A stretch of 64,000 nt of DNA from JAGQVA01 sp041391725 (GCA_041391725.1 JAWKNL010000027.1:14039-78038), one strand, 5' to 3'; shown: positions 1 to 9,570, counted from the stretch's first letter. The notes: generated by a model not told the origin, from the sequence alone. Translations and numbers: made by a program.

Positions 1-535
1 CCCGCCAGAGCGACTCCCGGTCATACACCTTTACGATACCTGTTGCAGAAGCAGCAAACCGGGGTTTGATCATCCACGGGCCGGGGACGCGGGAGGCATA
101 GGCCTCAATATCTGCATCGTGAAACAGGCCCGAAAACTCCGGAACGGGAATGCCTGCTTCATGCGCTTTCATGCGCATGGCCAGTTTGTCGCGGAAATAG
201 TGCGCGGTGGTTTCTCCCATTCCGGGAATACGGAAAACCTCGCGGATATGGGCCGCCTTCTCGACATCAAAATCATCGAGTGCGATAATTTTATCAAATT
301 TAATCCTGCGCATCTGCCAGGCAATGCCGTCAACCAGATGTTGCATCTCCCATTTACCTTCAGTATCATCCATGAAGAACGTCTCGTCAATGGATTCCCA
401 TGGCCAGGGGTGATTTTTGAGTTTGTTTCCGGTAATCAGATACACATGATTGCCGGCAGCTTTAGCTGACCGGAGGAAGGCTTCTCCTTTAAAAAAGCTG
501 CTGATACAAAGTAAATGCAGAGGGGTTTGGGACAT
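1..535 (-). CDS. ATP-grasp domain protein, 3' part outside window
   Basis: The reading frame opens with an ATG at 533-535 and runs without a stop off the left edge (178 codons seen). The first ~110 residues resemble the alpha/beta pre-ATP-grasp region of carboxylate-amine ligases (start MSQTPLHLLCISSFFKGEAF). It is followed by the segment KLAMRMKAHEAGIPVPEF and then GPWMIKPRFAASATGI, which matches the first ATP-contacting strands of the ATP-grasp fold, with the lysine of MIKPR as a likely ATP-binding residue. Such proteins couple ATP to ligation of a carboxylate to an amine or thiol; the substrate cannot be told. It lies 28 bp downstream of the aminopeptidase gene on the same strand, so co-transcription is likely. 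The family call is fairly sure; the exact reaction is unknown. Confidence 0.7.
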   Translation of the reverse strand, partial: MSQTPLHLLCISSFFKGEAFLRSAKAAGNHVYLITGNKLKNHPWPWESIDETFFMDDTEGKWEMQHLVDGIAWQMRRIKFDKIIALDDFDVEKAAHIREVFRIPGMGETTAHYFRDKLAMRMKAHEAGIPVPEFSGLFHDADIEAYASRVPGPWMIKPRFAASATGIVKVYDRESLWR

Positions 536-563
536 AACAATCAGGATAATGAAATGAGTTGTT

Positions 564-1982
564 TCATAAAGGTAACAAGCAAACGGACACCGTAACCTGT
601 ACCTGCCCGCATTTTTGTATATTCGAGTCTCCAAAGGCCACACCGGCAATATCGAGGTGCGCCCAGTTGGGGTGATCTTTAATAAATACTTCCAGAAATT
701 TTGCCGCGGTAATCGCACCGGCAACGGGTTTTCCGCTGAAGTTGCGCACATCAGCCACGTCAGAATGAAGGTCTTCCTCAAAATCACTGTACATCGGCAG
801 GCGCCATACGCGTTCATGGACTGCACTTCCTGCGGCTGAGAGCTGCCGGGCGAGCGTATCATTCTGGGTAAACATACCCGCTGCCGAATAACCCAGCGTC
901 ATAACACAACTGCCGGTAAGGGTAGCCAGGTCGATGATCGTTTCGGGTGAATACTGTTTCTGAATCCATGCCAGGCCGTCTGCCAGCACCAGCCTGCCTT
1001 CGGCATCGGTATCTATTACCTCAATGGTTTTACCGGAATAAGACGAAATCACGTCGCCCGGCTTTACGCTCGCAGCGTCCACACTGTTTTCTGCCGAAGG
1101 CACCACCCCGACAATATGAATGGGCAGTTTTAACCTCGCGGCCAGTTCGATCGCACCTATCACCGCAGCCGCCCCTCCCATATCACTTTTCATATAGTGC
1201 ATATTGGTGGATGACTTGATCGAAATCCCGCCGGTATCGAAAGTAATTCCTTTGCCCACCAACCCCAGCCGGGGCGTTTCAGTGTTGATGCCATCCGGCT
1301 TGTACTCCATCTGTATCAGCACCGGCGGATACTGACTCCCCTGCCCTACAGCCAGCAGGGCGTGCATGCCCATGTCTGTCAGTTCTTCACGGGAAAAAAC
1401 CCGGGCAGAATAGCCGTATTTTTCTGCCGATTCCATCGCAAAGCGGCCCAGCCATTCAGGATATTTGGTGTTGGAAGGCGTATCGACCAGTTGCATTATC
1501 CGCGACTGGGTGCTGGCAGTGATCCCTCCTTCTTCTATCTGCATAGCCGCCGCGGGATCATCGTGAATAAAATACGCGGTCTCCGCAACAGGTTTTTCCT
1601 TCTTATCGGTTTTAAAAAGGTCGTTTTTATAATTCCCCAGTCCGGTTCCCAGTGCTGCCGCCAATGCCATTTCCACCGGAAGATGAGAAAGATAAATTGC
1701 AGGAACCGCGCCCCACTGTTCTCTGAAACGAAAAGCCAGGCTGCGGAAAACCTGCGGTGCTTTAGCTGATTCCTTTTTTTCGCCCAGGCCTGCCAGATAG
1801 ATTTTCAGAGGTTTTTCAGGGTGAAACAAGGTTACAGTTTCTTTCAACTTCCCTTCAAATTCGGGGAGAAAATTCACGCCGGAAAACCTGCGAATGATGG
1901 CAACATCCACTTCATCTTTAAAAAAGGGCAGTATCAGCGATGATACATTCTCGGGGATATGATAGGCGTGTGAGTAGTTCAT
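564..1982 (-). CDS. Leucyl aminopeptidase, peptidase family M17
   Basis: A cytosolic di-metal aminopeptidase of 472 residues, close to the usual family length of about 480-500, with no signal peptide. The C-terminal catalytic domain carries the M17 signature: K244 and D249 in GKGITFDTGG, the KSDMGGAA segment that supplies the catalytic lysine and another metal ligand, and DTDAEGRL at about 324-331 with D326, E328 and R330. The N-terminal ~170 residues are the variable domain of the family. It removes N-terminal residues, often leucine, from peptides. The start ATG is 9 bp after the stop of the esterase gene upstream, so these genes and the ATP-grasp gene probably form one transcript. Confidence 0.93.
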   Translation of the reverse strand: MNYSHAYHIPENVSSLILPFFKDEVDVAIIRRFSGVNFLPEFEGKLKETVTLFHPEKPLKIYLAGLGEKKESAKAPQVFRSLAFRFREQWGAVPAIYLSHLPVEMALAAALGTGLGNYKNDLFKTDKKEKPVAETAYFIHDDPAAAMQIEEGGITASTQSRIMQLVDTPSNTKYPEWLGRFAMESAEKYGYSARVFSREELTDMGMHALLAVGQGSQYPPVLIQMEYKPDGINTETPRLGLVGKGITFDTGGISIKSSTNMHYMKSDMGGAAAVIGAIELAARLKLPIHIVGVVPSAENSVDAASVKPGDVISSYSGKTIEVIDTDAEGRLVLADGLAWIQKQYSPETIIDLATLTGSCVMTLGYSAAGMFTQNDTLARQLSAAGSAVHERVWRLPMYSDFEEDLHSDVADVRNFSGKPVAGAITAAKFLEVFIKDHPNWAHLDIAGVAFGDSNIQKCGQVQVTVSVCLLPL

Positions 1983-1991
1983 TCCGTTGAT

Positions 1992-2774
1992 TTATCGGGA
2001 AAAGTATCTGGGAAAATACAGCCATTCGACGGCTTTTGGAAATTCTTCCCGCCACCAGGCTTCATTATGTGTGCCTTCCGGATTGATGCTCAGGTGAAAC
2101 CTGAGTTTTGACTGGTCGGTAGTAGAGCCAAAGAGCGAACTTTTCAGCCGCCTTACGTTGGACACATGGGTAGGACTTTCCTGCTCTCCCGCATATACAT
2201 ACATATCGGTAGGCTCTTTGGCTACAAAATTGGAAGAGTGATAATACACCTTGGGCGAAATCCACAGGCTGGGAGAAAAGATCATCATTTTGCTGAATAC
2301 ATGATGATGAATCAGCCCTGCATAAAGGCTGATCAGACCTCCCATCGAACTCCCTCCAATACCTGTATGCAACCGGTCGGTATATACCCTGAACTTCCGG
2401 TCAACATAGGGTTTGAGCGTTTGTTCCAGAAACTGGAGATACAGTTCGCCGCTGCCTTCGCCAAACCGGGGATTGTAATAGGGTGAATATTCGGTCACAC
2501 GCTCCTCCCCGCCGTGATCTACAGCGATCACGATAATGTCTTTCATTCCCTGTTCTGCCATGGTTGCCAGCGACTTATCAATCGCCCAGTTGCCATACAT
2601 GGCGTGCTCATTAAACAGGTTCTGACCGTCGTGAAGATAAAGAACGGGGTATTTGGTATCCGACTCTTCGTAATCATAAGGCAGGAGGGCAGAAATTCTT
2701 CGCCTTCTTCCCAGTTGGGGAATCTCGTAGTCCTCCTCAATCACACGGATAACAGGAAAATAGTTTTTTTCCAC
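1992..2774 (-). CDS. Alpha/beta hydrolase, putative esterase (EstD/enterochelin esterase-like)
   Basis: Esterase-D-type alpha/beta hydrolase of about 260 residues. It shows the family strand LYLHDGQNLF, the nucleophile elbow GGSSMGG (serine at the GxSxG centre), and a C-terminal histidine in EGTHNEAWW followed by FPKAVEWLY, the usual ending of these enzymes. The frame stays open to an ATG at 2840, but a perfect Bacteroidota -7 box lies at 2793-2800 and would place transcription start near 2786, so the GTG at 2772-2774 (reading VEKNYFPVIRVIEE) is the preferred start. No clear export signal is present with that start. It heads a likely operon with the aminopeptidase and ATP-grasp genes. The substrate is unknown. 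Confidence 0.8.
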   Translation of the reverse strand: MEKNYFPVIRVIEEDYEIPQLGRRRRISALLPYDYEESDTKYPVLYLHDGQNLFNEHAMYGNWAIDKSLATMAEQGMKDIIVIAVDHGGEERVTEYSPYYNPRFGEGSGELYLQFLEQTLKPYVDRKFRVYTDRLHTGIGGSSMGGLISLYAGLIHHHVFSKMMIFSPSLWISPKVYYHSSNFVAKEPTDMYVYAGEQESPTHVSNVRRLKSSLFGSTTDQSKLRFHLSINPEGTHNEAWWREEFPKAVEWLYFPRYFSR

Positions 2775-2792
2775 GTGGCACAATTTGAGGGG

Positions 2793-2800
2793 CAAATGTA
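2793..2800 (-). promoter_or_regulatory. Bacteroidota -7 promoter box for the esterase operon
   Basis: On the minus strand the bases read TACATTTG, an exact match to the TAnnTTTG consensus of Bacteroidota housekeeping promoters. No clear TTG is seen 20 bp upstream. Its place supports a GTG start at 2774 rather than the ATG at 2840. Confidence 0.4.
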
Positions 2801-2889
2801 GGGATATTGCACATAAAATAATATGCTTATTCTCCCACATTTACCTCTCCTGTATTTTATTTTGATTTACCGCCAGGCTATTGTACCGG

Positions 2890-5298
2890 TCAGAATGAAC
2901 CCCGGAGGGTAATAATCCAGTTTCTGCCCGGCGCGGAAATATTCGAGGCAAATACCCGGTAGTTCTGATCCAGCATATTTTCACACGCCACCTGAATACT
3001 CGCTTTCTGACTCAGTTTTCCCGTCAGGCGGCAGTTGAGTGTCGTCCAGGCTGGCATCCCCAGTTCTGTTGCATAAGCGAGATTATCTTCTCCTGAAGGG
3101 CTGTAATCCTCAAGTTTTTTCCAGCCGCTGTAATTGACAAAAACCTCTGCCCTTGCCTTGCCTTTGGTCATATTCAGGCTTAGTTTGCCAAATACCGGAG
3201 GAATATGATCAAGTGGAACTGTGGTCTCATTTTCAATTACTCTTCCGTACGTGTAATTCACCGTTCCCTGAATGGAAAACCAGGGATTGAGATTTCCTGA
3301 AAGTCCGCCTTCCAGACCGTAAATGAAAGCCGTACCCGCATTGACGGTGGTAGTTACCTGGCTGAGTTGCCCGTCATACGTGATGGAATCCCGGCCATCA
3401 AACAGCGAGGGTCTTACAGCAATGGCATTGAGATACCGGGTATAATAACCGGTTGCGGAGACCACTACCTTTTTTTCGATGGTATGCGAAAGGCCTAGTT
3501 CGGCGGTATAGGTATATTCAGGGCCCAGGTCGGGATTAGGAATAATGACATTACCCTGCACAGACTCAAATACCTTGCTCAGATCATCTACATTCGGCGC
3601 TCTGAAACCCGAAGCCAGATTGGCTGTGAGCCTCAATGCCGGGGCTGGTATAAAGATCACTCCCAGGTTTACGTTCAACTCGTTGTGGTTTTGCTTTACC
3701 TTATCAAAAGGAAAAGGAAAAAAGGTTTTGTCTTCAAAACTGGCCGTCAGGTTGGTGTAAGTAAACCGGATTCCATCGTTGAGAATAAACTTGTCAGAAA
3801 TCTCCCAGGTATGCGTTCCGTAAATTGCTGCGGCACTCAGTGCCGAACCACCGCTGGGATAGCGGGTATCGAGTGGCGCCTGTTCACCTGTGGTAATATT
3901 TTCCTTATACGCAGTTGATTCTACCAGATTCATATAGGCCTCTGCTCCGTAGCGAAATTCATGCGCACCAGACACCTTATCAAAATCGGCATTGAATGAA
4001 AAAATATCCAGCTTTTCGATTCTGTGGTTAAGGGTAGGATTGTTGAGGCGCCGGTCATGTCTGCTTTCCTCTATATTCTGGTAAGCGAAAATTAAACGTC
4101 CGTGGTCAAATGCGCCGGAAACATCGGCCAGCCTGAGCGTATAAGCGCTGAGAAGACGGTTTTGCGGCCCGTAAAACCATTGGGCAAAACGTGGCAAACC
4201 ACCTGCAACCTGTGTAAGGCGGTCATACCTGGGCACGTCAGACGAAGTGGAGTATTGGACGTTGACCAGATGGGTTACTTTTTCGTTGGGGCGGAAAATG
4301 ATTTTCTGCAAAAAGTCGTACTGCTGATACCCCGATCCTATTTGTACATTGGAATCAGGATTTACAATGACTGAATCCCGGCTTCCGATTCTTTCGACAT
4401 ACCACGGCCTCGATCCGAAGTTGCCGTAAAATGGATTTCTCACAGCCCCTTGTCTTAAATCCCCGAATGAGGAATAGGTAAATGAGGTGAGAGAGCCCCA
4501 TTTTTGCCCGCCAACTGTAACGTCTCCATGCGCTGCGTAACCGCTTGCCGCCGAGTTGTATCGCGCAAACCCGTTGCCTTTTACGGCTGCTTTCCCGTCA
4601 GCAGAAAGCTGAGGATCTCTGGTATAAAAATGCATCACCCCGCCCAAAGCATCTGAGCCATAAACTACCGACCCCGGACCAAAAACCAGTTCGGTGCGCT
4701 CCAGAATCGAATTGTCGAGGGTAATCACATTTTGAAGGTGGCCGCCGCGGTAAATGGCATTATTCATCCTGATTCCATCGACTACCAGCAAGACCTTATT
4801 TGTCTCAAATCCACGTATTACCGGTGAACCTCCGCCAAGCTGGCTTTTCTGAACCATGACATTTCCACTGAAGGACAAAACATCTGCCATAGAGGTCTGA
4901 TTTATATGCTGAATTTCGCTGCCCCGCATCACCTGAATCTTCTGCACCACATCCCGCTGCTTTTCTTCAAAACGACTGGCCGATATGACGACTTCATCCA
5001 GAGAAATACCTGTAAGGCTGAGATAAACCATAAATCCGGCATTTATAAGGTCTGCTTTACCGAGGGTACGGGGCTCATACCCGGTAAGCGAAAAGGAAAA
5101 ACCTTTTTCACCGGGGAGGCCTGAAATGTCGGCCTTCCCTGTTTCATCAGTTACCACAAATTGGGAAGTTCCTGTAACTGTTATTTTTACCTGCGAAAGG
5201 GGATTACCAGTTTCCTGGTCGGCAATCTTTACGGTCTGGGTAAACGCAAAGATACCTGCTCCAAGGAAAAACCCCAGAATAATACATTTTTTCATCAT
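2890..5298 (-). CDS. TonB-dependent outer membrane receptor
   Basis: An outer membrane beta-barrel receptor of 802 residues that imports a ligand with energy from TonB. It begins with a signal peptide (MMKKCIILGFFLGAGIFAFT), then a carboxypeptidase-regulatory-like beta domain (about 20-95), then the plug domain, preceded by DEVVISASRFEEKQRD, with the segments GGSPVIRGFETNKVLLVVDG and GPGSVVYGSDALGGVMHF that are typical of haem, haemoglobin and cobalamin receptors. The remainder is barrel strands, ending in an aromatic residue (LRGSF). A small membrane protein gene sits 76 bp upstream on the same strand. The ligand is inference only; haem or cobalamin are the best guesses. No riboswitch is visible upstream. 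Confidence 0.9.
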   Translation of the reverse strand: MMKKCIILGFFLGAGIFAFTQTVKIADQETGNPLSQVKITVTGTSQFVVTDETGKADISGLPGEKGFSFSLTGYEPRTLGKADLINAGFMVYLSLTGISLDEVVISASRFEEKQRDVVQKIQVMRGSEIQHINQTSMADVLSFSGNVMVQKSQLGGGSPVIRGFETNKVLLVVDGIRMNNAIYRGGHLQNVITLDNSILERTELVFGPGSVVYGSDALGGVMHFYTRDPQLSADGKAAVKGNGFARYNSAASGYAAHGDVTVGGQKWGSLTSFTYSSFGDLRQGAVRNPFYGNFGSRPWYVERIGSRDSVIVNPDSNVQIGSGYQQYDFLQKIIFRPNEKVTHLVNVQYSTSSDVPRYDRLTQVAGGLPRFAQWFYGPQNRLLSAYTLRLADVSGAFDHGRLIFAYQNIEESRHDRRLNNPTLNHRIEKLDIFSFNADFDKVSGAHEFRYGAEAYMNLVESTAYKENITTGEQAPLDTRYPSGGSALSAAAIYGTHTWEISDKFILNDGIRFTYTNLTASFEDKTFFPFPFDKVKQNHNELNVNLGVIFIPAPALRLTANLASGFRAPNVDDLSKVFESVQGNVIIPNPDLGPEYTYTAELGLSHTIEKKVVVSATGYYTRYLNAIAVRPSLFDGRDSITYDGQLSQVTTTVNAGTAFIYGLEGGLSGNLNPWFSIQGTVNYTYGRVIENETTVPLDHIPPVFGKLSLNMTKGKARAEVFVNYSGWKKLEDYSPSGEDNLAYATELGMPAWTTLNCRLTGKLSQKASIQVACENMLDQNYRVFASNISAPGRNWIITLRGSF

Positions 5299-5374
5299 GT
5301 GTTGGATAAAGAATTAAACCAAATCCGGACACCTCCTCGATCAGAGAGGATTATCCGGAAAAAACGCATATGGT

Positions 5375-5932
5375 TTATCCTTTTTCGGGCGGCGGTACAG
5401 GCGGTGAAAAGCAGGGCGAAAGTCTGTCAAAACCATCGTTTTTCAGAAGGTATGCCTGTCGTGCACTGAAAGACAGGCAGAAACGGCTTTCTTCGGTTTT
5501 AAACAGGTTATAAAAAAAACTGATAATTCTTTTTTGGCTTTCTTTTCTCGCCGGATCGTCATTCAAAGCGCCGGAGGTAAGGCGTGCGATTTTCTGGTTT
5601 AACACAGATTCTTCCAGATCAGGCCAGCAAATAGCAATGATCGAATCTTCAGACACGCGGAGAGAAACCACATCGTACATCCTGCCATCCAGTTCAAACT
5701 CTCTGGAATGAAACCAGCGCAGAGCCAGCGGCGCCTTGTCTCTGGCAAAACGGAAGTTTACCAGTTCGGCCTCGCCGAGGTGAGGGAGCAAGCGGGATTT
5801 GATCTGTTGGCGAAGGAGAAAACATTGCAAATGCAAAACCGTCCATGCACCCGTAAAGGGCATTACCAGGCAGAAAAAAAGAAAAACACTGACGATATTT
5901 CTTCGAACAGGGATCACGCTGCAAAATAGCAA
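5375..5932 (-). CDS. Small membrane-anchored protein of unknown function upstream of TonB receptor
   Basis: An unrecognised protein of up to 185 residues. One hydrophobic segment near residues 12-32 acts as a signal anchor or signal peptide; the rest is soluble with mixed charge and ends in a proline-rich tail (SPPVPPPEKG). There is no early ATG: the longest frame starts at a TTG (5930-5932), and a GTG at 5915-5917 just before IPVRRN is an alternative. It precedes the TonB receptor by 76 bp on the same strand, and small membrane proteins of this kind often accompany TonB receptors in Bacteroidota, so a role in the same uptake system is possible but not shown. Confidence 0.6.
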   Translation of the reverse strand: MLFCSVIPVRRNIVSVFLFFCLVMPFTGAWTVLHLQCFLLRQQIKSRLLPHLGEAELVNFRFARDKAPLALRWFHSREFELDGRMYDVVSLRVSEDSIIAICWPDLEESVLNQKIARLTSGALNDDPARKESQKRIISFFYNLFKTEESRFCLSFSARQAYLLKNDGFDRLSPCFSPPVPPPEKG

Positions 5933-5940
5933 AAGTCCCC

Positions 5941-5969
5941 AAACAAAAAACGTCAGCTTTCAGCTGACG
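5941..5969 (-). terminator. Rho-independent terminator of tRNA-Arg
   Basis: A perfect 8-bp stem (cgtcagct / agctgacg, loop of three) at 5951-5969, followed on the minus strand by a T-rich run. It lies 7 bp beyond the 3' end of the tRNA. Confidence 0.8.
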
Positions 5970-5975
5970 ATTCTG

Positions 5976-6049
5976 TACCTACGGCAGGATTCGAACCTGC
6001 GACCTTCGGTTCCGGAGACCGACGCTCTAATCCCCTGAGCTACGTAGGC
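5976..6049 (-). tRNA. tRNA-Arg (anticodon CCG)
   Basis: A 74-nt cloverleaf can be folded in full on the minus strand: acceptor stem GCCTACG with CGTAGGT (one G-U pair at the end), D arm GCTC/GAGC, anticodon stem TCGGT/ACCGA with loop CTCCGGA giving anticodon CCG, and T arm GCAGG-TTCGAAT-CCTGC. The discriminator base is A and the CCA end is not encoded. It decodes CGG. Confidence 0.96.
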
Positions 6050-6061
6050 ATTTTCAGGGCG

Positions 6062-6092
6062 TAAAGGTAATACAATATCGCGGGGAAGGCAA
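6062..6092 (-). promoter_or_regulatory. Promoter of tRNA-Arg
   Basis: On the minus strand TTG (6092-6090) is followed after 20 bp by TACCTTTA (6069-6062), one base off the TAnnTTTG consensus. The -7 box ends 12 bp before the mature tRNA 5' end. Confidence 0.55.
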
Positions 6093-6143
6093 TCTTTTTT
6101 ATTTTTTGTTGAGAAAATCTGCCAATCTTGGCATATTTCCCGA

Positions 6144-8738
6144 ATGAAAAATATACAAATCAGTTTTGGGCTTGCTCTCCTTTTCGCGCTTTCGCTGCTT
6201 TCCTGCCGGAGAGATACCGATTCAACTCCGGTTTTTTCCAGTTTGTGGCCGCAGACACAGCGCACCTTCCTCGGCCCCGATTACTGGGCAAACCGGCTAC
6301 AGGACTGGCAGATCAATGCCGGGCGGATCGAATGCCTTGTCAGCGGCCCAAACCGAAACGTATATCTCCTCACACAGGAGATTCATCCCGATACAGCCAT
6401 CGCGGAAATACGCATCCGCATGGGTTTTTCCAACCCCGGTGAAAACACCTCCCGCACAAACTGGGCAGGGTTCAGGCTCGGGATTAAAGGGAAATTTGAT
6501 GACTTCAGAGATAATGCTGTTTATGGCACAGGACTGGAGGCAGGGGTAACTGCCTCTGGAGAATTGTTTATCGGTGAACCGGGTTCCGCTACAGCATCTT
6601 CGCCGCTCGATTATATGAAAGAGATGGAATTAGGTCTCCGAATAAAGCCCGATTCAGGCGGATATTCGGCGACCTTTTCGGTTTATAATCCCCAGACAGG
6701 CATGGTCTGGGAATCGGTAACCATAGACAGTATCGCAAAAGAAACCCTTTCGGGCGGGCTGGCACTCGTCAGTCATTTTGATGGCGTTGCAGACGGAATG
6801 ACCCGGCCCAGTGTGTGGTTTGCCGACTGGCAGATCAGAGGAAATGAGCTGAAAACTATCCCGGAAAATGCTTACGGCCCGATTATGTTTTCCCATTATA
6901 CCCTGAGCCGAAACATACTGAAAATGACAGCGCAGATGGCTCCCGTAGGTAAAGCCGACGATCAGGTAGTACATCTGGAAGTGAAAGTCGGGGAAAACTG
7001 GGCAGAAATTGCCGAAGCCGCCATAGACCCTATGGCGAGAACCGCCACATTCCGGGTGGACGAATGGACCAGCGGGGCGGATATCCCTTTCCGGCTTCGC
7101 TATCATATGTTCACTGGCAACGCAGAGAAAACGCCTTTTTATCACGAAGGTACGATCCGCAAAGACCCTACAGACAGCGAGACGCTGGTGGTGGCAGGGT
7201 TTACCGGAAACAACGACCTCGGGTTTCCCAACAAAGACCTTACAGAAAATGTAAACCGTCAGAACCCCGACCTGCTGTTTTTTTCAGGTGACCAGATTTA
7301 CGAAGGGGTGGGCGGATATGGTGTGCAGCGGGCTCCAATTGAAAAAGCGACCCTCGACTACCTGCGAAAGTGGTATATCTTCGGGTGGACCTATAAAGAA
7401 CTTTTGAAAGATCGGCCTTCAATTAGCATCCCCGATGACCACGACGTGTATCATGGCAATATATGGGGTGCCGGAGGCAAGGCAACCGGAGATGAGGGAA
7501 ACGACTTTGACAAACAGGACAGAGGTGGCTATAAAATGCCGGCAGAATGGGTAAAAATGGTGGAGCGAACCCAGACAGCTCATTTACCTGACCCCTACGA
7601 CCCCACACCTGTACTTCAGGGAATTGGCGTCTATTACACCTCTATGGTATATGGCGGGGTGAGTTTTGCCATCATTGAAGACCGGAAATTTAAGTCCGCT
7701 CCCAAGTCTCTTTTACCCGAAGCAGAAATCAACAACGGATGGGCGCAGAACCGTGAATTTGACGCAAAAACACAAAGCGATGTGCCCGAAGCCAGCCTGC
7801 TTGGCCAGCGGCAGCTCGATTTTCTGGAAGCATGGGCAGCAGACTGGTCAGGAGGTGCAAAAATGAAATGCGTGCTTTCTCAGACCATTTTTGCCAATGT
7901 GGCCACTTTACCCGAAGAAGAGTACCACGACAATATTGTGCCCCGCCTTCGCATACTGGAGCAGGGAGCATACGCCCCCAACGACCGGGCGGTCTCCGAC
8001 ATGGACTCCAACGGATGGCCCCAGACCGGGAGAAACAAAGCATTGAGGGTGATTCGCAAAGGGTTTGCCTTCCATCTTGCGGGAGATCAGCACCTCGGCA
8101 GCACGATTCAGTACGGAATAGATGACTGGGGAGACGCCCCATACGCGCTCTGTGTTCCTTCTGTTTCCAATGTCTGGCCCCGGAGGTGGTATCCTCAGGA
8201 AAGCGGCGCAAACCAAAAGCCAGGCGGCCCAAAATATACCGGAGATTTTGAAGATGGTTTCGGCAACAAAATGACCGTTCTGGCGGTATCCAATCCGGTC
8301 TTTACAGGCAGAGAACCTTCCAATCTTTACGACCGGGCTACAGGGTACGGAATTGTGCGTTTTCAAAAGCCGGGGCGAAAAATCACTATTGAATGCTGGC
8401 CCCGGGATATTAATCCACAGCAAGAAAATGCGCAGGAGTATGAAGGATGGCCGATTACCATTCACCAGATGGACAACTACGGAAGAAAGCCCGTAGCCTG
8501 GCTCCCTACGATAAAAGTATCGGGCATGTTTGAGCCGGTAGTACAGGTAGTCAGAGAAGGTACCGGAGAAACCATATATACCCTCCGGATTCAGGGAAAC
8601 ACGTTTGTGCCTTTTGTATTTGAGCAGGGAAAATATACCCTGCGGGTTGGAGAGCCGGGCACTGCCCGCATGAAAGTATTCAGCGGACTGGAGGCACAGG
8701 CAGAAAAAGGAGGAAAAAACCTGGAAGCAGCCTTTTAG
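6144..8738 (+). CDS. PhoD-like phosphatase/phosphodiesterase lipoprotein
   Basis: An 864-residue metallophosphatase of the alkaline phosphatase D family, much longer than the usual 500-600 residues. The N-terminus is a lipoprotein signal with lipobox LLSC (cysteine 21), so the protein should sit on the outer membrane or periplasmic side. Residues about 30-230 form an extra beta-rich, concanavalin-like region. The catalytic part contains FFSGDQIYEG, IPDDHDVYHGN and LAGDQHLGS, the aspartate and histidine metal ligands of the family. The likely job is hydrolysis of phosphate mono- or diesters outside the cytoplasm to obtain phosphate. Its stop overlaps by 4 bp the stop of the convergent oxidoreductase gene. 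Confidence 0.88.
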   Translation: MKNIQISFGLALLFALSLLSCRRDTDSTPVFSSLWPQTQRTFLGPDYWANRLQDWQINAGRIECLVSGPNRNVYLLTQEIHPDTAIAEIRIRMGFSNPGENTSRTNWAGFRLGIKGKFDDFRDNAVYGTGLEAGVTASGELFIGEPGSATASSPLDYMKEMELGLRIKPDSGGYSATFSVYNPQTGMVWESVTIDSIAKETLSGGLALVSHFDGVADGMTRPSVWFADWQIRGNELKTIPENAYGPIMFSHYTLSRNILKMTAQMAPVGKADDQVVHLEVKVGENWAEIAEAAIDPMARTATFRVDEWTSGADIPFRLRYHMFTGNAEKTPFYHEGTIRKDPTDSETLVVAGFTGNNDLGFPNKDLTENVNRQNPDLLFFSGDQIYEGVGGYGVQRAPIEKATLDYLRKWYIFGWTYKELLKDRPSISIPDDHDVYHGNIWGAGGKATGDEGNDFDKQDRGGYKMPAEWVKMVERTQTAHLPDPYDPTPVLQGIGVYYTSMVYGGVSFAIIEDRKFKSAPKSLLPEAEINNGWAQNREFDAKTQSDVPEASLLGQRQLDFLEAWAADWSGGAKMKCVLSQTIFANVATLPEEEYHDNIVPRLRILEQGAYAPNDRAVSDMDSNGWPQTGRNKALRVIRKGFAFHLAGDQHLGSTIQYGIDDWGDAPYALCVPSVSNVWPRRWYPQESGANQKPGGPKYTGDFEDGFGNKMTVLAVSNPVFTGREPSNLYDRATGYGIVRFQKPGRKITIECWPRDINPQQENAQEYEGWPITIHQMDNYGRKPVAWLPTIKVSGMFEPVVQVVREGTGETIYTLRIQGNTFVPFVFEQGKYTLRVGEPGTARMKVFSGLEAQAEKGGKNLEAAF

Positions 8739-9397
8739 CGTTCGCCCAGTTGGTGTAACTCATCAGAACTAAAAATAACCTTCTCCTGAGGAGAATTGGC
8801 AATGGCGATCATGGCTTTGGCGACCGTTTTCCCGGCAATCGCGCGGTATTGGCGAGCCGGGCCGACCAGGAGCGGAGAGAACATATTCATCATCAGTTTG
8901 CCAATATCCTCTCCCAGCCTTTGTTCTTCCCTTTCACCCAGGAGAAGCGAAGGGCGGAGAATAGCCACCTGCTCAAAAGGGTATTTCTGAATAGCGTTTT
9001 CTACCTGCCCCTTTACACGGTTGTAGAAAAAAAACGACTTTTCATCGGCACCCATTGCGGTTACAATCAGAAATTTTTTTACTCCCTGGCCAGCGGCAGT
9101 CGCCGCCAGATGTACCGGAATTTCGTAATCTACGAAGAGGAAATCCTTTTTTGAACCTGCTTTGCGAATCGTTGTCCCCAGACAGCAAAACAATTCATCC
9201 CCTTTGATCAGCTTTTTGTAAGAACCAGGGTCGCTGAAATCCACTACGTGAATCTGTACTTTTCCGGAAGCAGAAGGGATTTCTCTTCGCGAGAATATAT
9301 GAATGGTTTCATACCGGTCGTCCTGAATCAGTTCCCTGACCAGATGCCCGCCGACCAGGCCTGTACCGCCAAAAACCAGCGCAATTTTTCCTTTCAT
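8735..9397 (-). CDS. NAD(P)-binding oxidoreductase (HTATIP2/NmrA-like SDR)
   Basis: A 220-residue cytosolic Rossmann-fold protein of the atypical short-chain dehydrogenase group. The dinucleotide-binding motif is at the N-terminus (LVFGGTGLVGGHLVREL, GxxGxxG), followed by a basic residue cluster FSRRE after the second strand that suggests NADPH preference, and the segments DELFCCLGTTIRKAGS and LIVTAMGADEKS, which resemble HTATIP2-type proteins. The normal SDR YxxxK pair appears as YNRVK. The substrate is unknown. It converges with the PhoD-like gene. Confidence 0.82.
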   Translation of the reverse strand: MKGKIALVFGGTGLVGGHLVRELIQDDRYETIHIFSRREIPSASGKVQIHVVDFSDPGSYKKLIKGDELFCCLGTTIRKAGSKKDFLFVDYEIPVHLAATAAGQGVKKFLIVTAMGADEKSFFFYNRVKGQVENAIQKYPFEQVAILRPSLLLGEREEQRLGEDIGKLMMNMFSPLLVGPARQYRAIAGKTVAKAMIAIANSPQEKVIFSSDELHQLGER

Positions 9398-9570
9398 TGA
9401 TATATTTTTAAAATCCGGTACACATATTGCAATAAAGAAAACGAAAGGGGTTCAAACACGCTTTTTCCCCATTCAGACACGAATATTAATAATTCGAAAA
9501 AAAGAAGTAACCTTAATCATTAAAATACGGTAAAAGCTTTGTAAGTTACATACCGAAACAGACTATACCG

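Noticed and set aside
119..469. Plus-strand 116-codon frame at the left edge
   Set aside because: It lies opposite the partial ATP-grasp gene, whose motifs are clear in the minus strand.
5299..5374. Cobalamin or haem-responsive riboswitch before the TonB gene
   Set aside because: The 76-bp gap is too short and has no conserved riboswitch boxes.
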